Shown in pieces: positions 4,742-6,563 of a DNA stretch of 6,563 nt. Below the pieces are notes generated by a model, which worked only from the letters and a program-made list of their open reading frames with translations, was not told the origin of the DNA and made no database searches. Within the stretch, counting starts at the first letter, position 1; each line of letters begins with the position of its first letter. Source of the DNA: Acidimicrobiales bacterium (GTDB taxonomy: Bacteria > Actinomycetota > Acidimicrobiia > Acidimicrobiales > SZUA-35); NCBI GenBank assembly GCA_024641625.1, contig JAHECQ010000037.1, positions 9,130 through 15,692 on the forward strand, read 5' to 3'. The translations under genes were made by a program, and so were the position numbers.

Positions 4742-6370
4742 CTACCGCTTCCTGGCCTCGGCTTCCATCGCCGCCAGGCGCGTGTAGTAGTCGGGAATAC
4801 CGTTCAGGTGGGCCAACGCGATCTTCCCGGTGGTGATCAGGTCATCGTCGGTGACGTCGGTCTCGGGATCGCCGCGTCCGTGCTCGATCTCGGTCGACAT
4901 CCCCAGATGGAACTGATCGAAGTCGAAGGCGACCGCCGAGAAGTCGATGTGGAGGGCATCGGCAACCCGGGCCGACTCTTCGTCGGTGACGTGTGTTCTG
5001 CGAAACAAGGGATCCTCCGCGGCGAAACTGGTGGGAACATGATGGTGCCCGAGCGTACGCAGACCAACGTGCACACCGATCCCGGCGATACACACACCGA
5101 GGCCCAGCACCAGGGCACTGCGCTCGAGCGATGGCATCAGCAAGGCGATGGCACCCAAGGCCAGCACCGGAACGAGCGGAATGCGGCCGAACGTTCCGCG
5201 GATGGTGAAGGGTCGATGGCGCTTCGGTTGCCAGATTCGCAGCAGGATCACCGATGCGTTGACGGCGACGAAGACGAGATACACCGAGAAATCGGTGACC
5301 GAGGCAACCAGGTGCAGGTCACCGATGGCCACGAAGCAGGCGGCCACGGCCGCCGAACACAGAATGCCGAACCAGGGCGCATGTCGAGCGCTCACCGAGC
5401 CGAATCGAGCCGGAAGCGCCCCGGTCTCGGCCATCCCGTACTGCAGCCGTGACGCTGCGGTGACCGCCAGCAACGTGGTGTTGGTCGTGGCGATCATGGC
5501 CACCGCCGCCACCACGTCGGCACTCCTCGATCCGATGGCCGCAGCCATCACGTCGGCCAACGGCTGGTCGGAGGCAGCCAGGGCGACCGGACCAAGCACA
5601 CTCACCGCAGCAATGGCGACCGCCACATAGAGCAGGGTCGAGACCCCGAGCGCGATCAACAGGGCGCGCGGCACCGTCCGGGCCGGGTCGGTGGTCTCCT
5701 CGGCCAGGGTGATGACCTCGTCGAACCCCACGAAGGCAAAAAACACCAGCGCAGCCGCCGAGATCACACCTGCGGGCGTGGAACCATCGACCAGGCTGTG
5801 TTCGCCGAGATGTGGGACGCCGATGGCAACGATCACCCCCAAGCTGCCGACTTGTAGGACACTGAGGACCACGGTGAGGCGGGCCGAGTTCCGCATGCCC
5901 ACCAGCGCCACTGCGGTGACAACCCCCAGGAGGCCCCAGGCCGCGACCCGCTGGGGCACGTCGAAGAAGTATCGAGCGTAGTTGGAGAAGCCGAGGGCCA
6001 CCGCGGCGGCGGCGATGATCAACCCGAGGATCATCACCCACCCGACGACGAACGCCACCCATTCGGGCGCGACCCGACGGGTGTAGTCGTATTCGGCGCC
6101 CGCCTTGGGGAACATGGAGGCAAGTTCGGCGTAGCTCAGCGCCGTGAGCGCGCTGAGCGCACCGGCGACGACGAACGCCGCCCAGACTGCCGAACCCGCT
6201 TCGGCGGTGGCTGCCCCGAGCAGGACATAGATCCCGGCTCCGATGATGATGCCGACGCCGCTGGCGGTGATCTGTCCCAGACCCAGCGTCCGCGCCAGCG
6301 TCGGAGCGGCGGTCGCATGACCCGACTCGGCTCGGTGCTCGTCGTCGCCCTTCGCGGCACTGTTCGTCAT
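4742..6370 (-). CDS. APC-superfamily amino acid/amine permease with C-terminal DUF5661-like domain
   Basis: A 542-residue inner-membrane transporter. Residues 1-30 are a polar cytoplasmic tail. About twelve hydrophobic segments follow, roughly at 34-54, 61-80, 104-126, 142-158, 165-184, 203-219, 235-259, 285-306, 333-349, 355-377, 396-412 and 418-437. TM1 carries GVGIIIGAGIYVLLG, the unwound substrate-binding helix of APC transporters. TM6 and the loop after it carry FAFVGFDEVITLAEETTDPA, typical of the cationic amino acid/YfnA-like branch. Substrate is probably an amino acid or polyamine, by proton exchange or symport. Ordinary members end soon after TM12. Here a linker with HHH (442-444) leads to a soluble domain at 462-539, expected on the cytoplasmic side because the TM count is even. 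ATG 6370 is the only good start; GGAAG lies 12 bases upstream, which is weak. A sigma70-like promoter and a repeat array lie upstream, and no partner gene is adjacent in the same direction. Confidence 0.93.
   Translation of the reverse strand: MTNSAAKGDDEHRAESGHATAAPTLARTLGLGQITASGVGIIIGAGIYVLLGAATAEAGSAVWAAFVVAGALSALTALSYAELASMFPKAGAEYDYTRRVAPEWVAFVVGWVMILGLIIAAAAVALGFSNYARYFFDVPQRVAAWGLLGVVTAVALVGMRNSARLTVVLSVLQVGSLGVIVAIGVPHLGEHSLVDGSTPAGVISAAALVFFAFVGFDEVITLAEETTDPARTVPRALLIALGVSTLLYVAVAIAAVSVLGPVALAASDQPLADVMAAAIGSRSADVVAAVAMIATTNTTLLAVTAASRLQYGMAETGALPARFGSVSARHAPWFGILCSAAVAACFVAIGDLHLVASVTDFSVYLVFVAVNASVILLRIWQPKRHRPFTIRGTFGRIPLVPVLALGAIALLMPSLERSALVLGLGVCIAGIGVHVGLRTLGHHHVPTSFAAEDPLFRRTHVTDEESARVADALHIDFSAVAFDFDQFHLGMSTEIEHGRGDPETDVTDDDLITTGKIALAHLNGIPDYYTRLAAMEAEARKR
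4754..4987 (-). other. C-terminal DUF5661-like domain of the permease
   Basis: Residues 462-539 of the permease form a compact, polar, probably helical module. Its main signatures are DFDQFHLGM (482-490), TEIEHGRGDPETDVTDDD (493-510), TGKIALAHL (514-522) and PDYYTRLAAMEAEA (526-539). This combination (EHG, then a D-V-T-D-D stretch, then GKIA-AHL, then PDYY-RL--ME) matches what I recall of the small DUF5661 family, usually stand-alone proteins of about 100 residues with unknown role. E496, H497, H521, D527 and E536 are candidate metal or ligand-binding residues, which is speculation. The domain boundary is visible from the abrupt change from hydrophobic to charged composition after residue 438. 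Confidence 0.65.
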
Positions 6371-6409
6371 CCGGCTGTTCGTCTTCCGATTGCTCTCGCT
6401 GCAGGACCC

Positions 6410-6439
6410 ACTATGGGTTCACGGTCTGGGTGTTTTCAA
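6410..6439 (-). promoter_or_regulatory. Candidate sigma70-type promoter of the permease gene
   Basis: On the minus strand TTGAAA (6439-6434; five of six matches to TTGACA) is followed after 18 bases by CATAGT (6415-6410; four of six matches to TATAAT). Transcription would start near 6403, giving a leader of about 33 bases before the permease ATG at 6370. The -35 hexamer lies inside the most diverged copy of the tandem repeat. Confidence 0.45.
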
Positions 6440-6446
6440 GGTCTCG

Positions 6447-6473
6447 GTGTTCACACGGTCTCGGTGTTCACAC
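6447..6473. promoter_or_regulatory. Two copies of inverted repeat GTGTTCACAC, possible operator pair
   Basis: GTGTTCACAC occurs at 6447-6456 and again at 6464-6473, 17 bases apart. Each has perfect GTGT/ACAC arms around a two-base centre. The GTTCAC core also occurs at 6417-6422, between the promoter hexamers, and as GTGAAC in the palindrome at 6539-6550. They lie 8 to 34 bases upstream of the candidate -35, a position usual for activator or repressor sites. Confidence 0.35.
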
Positions 6474-6476
6474 AGT

Positions 6477-6522
6477 CTCGGCTCGCACCGTCTCGGTTCC
6501 TCGGCTCGCACCGTCTCGGTTC
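6477..6522. repeat. Perfect 23-bp tandem duplication within the array
   Basis: Bases 6477-6499 are repeated exactly at 6500-6522; both copies start CTCGGCTCGCACC and end CGGTTC. A partial third copy seems to start at 6523 before the sequence diverges. Perfect identity points to a recent duplication, layered on the older 17-base periodicity. Confidence 0.85.
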
Positions 6523-6538
6523 TCGGAGTTTCGGGACC

Positions 6539-6550
6539 ATCGTGAACGAT
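6539..6550. promoter_or_regulatory. Palindrome ATCGTGAACGAT near the window end
   Basis: Five-base arms ATCGT/ACGAT surround a two-base centre. It shares the GTGAAC core with the inverted repeats in the array. It may be an upstream operator for the permease or belong to a gene beyond the window edge. The remaining bases 6551-6563 show nothing recognisable. Confidence 0.25.
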
Positions 6551-6563
6551 CGCAGTGTCAGCT

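Larger units (their letters stand above)
6424..6535. repeat. Tandem array of six GTCTCGG-headed repeat units
   Basis: Units begin at 6424 (degenerate, GTCTGGG), 6441, 6458, 6475, 6490 and 6513. Starts are 17, 17, 17, 15 and 23 bases apart. The units at 6441 and 6458 are identical over their first 16 bases (GTCTCGGTGTTCACAC). From 6475 the body changes to CTCGCACC and TTC-type sequence, while the GTCTCGG head stays perfect. The array fills nearly all of the region upstream of the permease -35 and has no coding potential. It could be an array of regulator binding sites (on the permease strand the head reads CCGAGAC), or simply replication-slippage sequence. Confidence 0.8.

Noticed and set aside
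4728..4781. Inverted arms GCGCCTG/CAGGCGC (4728-4734, 4775-4781) and CCTGGC/GCCAGG (4751-4756, 4773-4778) as a terminator between the CMD-like and permease genes
   Set aside because: The loops are long (40 and 16 bases), the two pairings compete, the second lies wholly inside permease coding sequence, and no T-run follows. Such arms arise easily in GC-rich coding DNA.
4808..5452. A 214-codon plus-strand frame opposite the permease 3' half
   Set aside because: It is antisense to membrane segments and the C-terminal domain of the permease, and its His/Gln/Gly-rich translation resembles no protein family.
6424..6535. CRISPR array
   Set aside because: Units are only 15-23 bases and adjoin each other without unique spacers of regular length, and no cas gene is present.

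Overview
The window is GC-rich and tightly packed. It carries six complete or near-complete protein genes plus the tail of a seventh, and no RNA genes, insertion sequences or CRISPR arrays that I can see. High GC, strongly GC-biased third positions and the gene content (Baeyer-Villiger monooxygenase, NTF2-like protein, ACAD10/11-type kinase, carboxymuconolactone decarboxylase-like protein) fit an actinobacterium, perhaps an environmental Acidimicrobiia-type lineage. That placement is inference; no marker gene is present.

Layout. Positions 1-1785 (+) look like one transcription unit: the 3' end of an unidentified gene, then an APH-fold phosphotransferase of the ACAD10/11-N-terminal type, then a small DUF6285-like protein overlapping it by 7 bp. 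This pair resembles LvaA/LvaB, which together phosphorylate 4-hydroxyacyl-CoAs. Positions 1787-4064 (-) hold a second unit: a type I Baeyer-Villiger monooxygenase followed 1 bp later by an NTF2/SnoaL-like protein. A 107-bp divergent intergenic region with a small palindrome separates the monooxygenase from a CMD-family protein at 4172-4735 (+). Positions 4742-6370 (-) encode a 12-TM APC-superfamily amino acid/amine permease with an unusual soluble C-terminal domain resembling DUF5661. Positions 6371-6563 are non-coding: they hold a plausible permease promoter and, directly upstream of it, a tandem array of GTCTCGG-headed repeats.

How the genes may work together (inference). A Baeyer-Villiger enzyme turns a ketone into an ester or lactone. 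Hydrolysis of such products yields alcohols or hydroxy acids, and a 4-hydroxyacyl-CoA kinase could feed hydroxy acids into beta-oxidation. The window therefore could be a piece of a ketone, lactone or steroid/terpenoid catabolic locus, but no esterase, CoA ligase or acyl-CoA dehydrogenase is visible here. The permease looks functionally separate.

Most noteworthy: the permease-DUF5661-like fusion and the repeat array abutting its promoter. Both gene-end-to-gene-end junctions (1785/1787 and 4735/4742) have almost no spacer and no obvious terminator.
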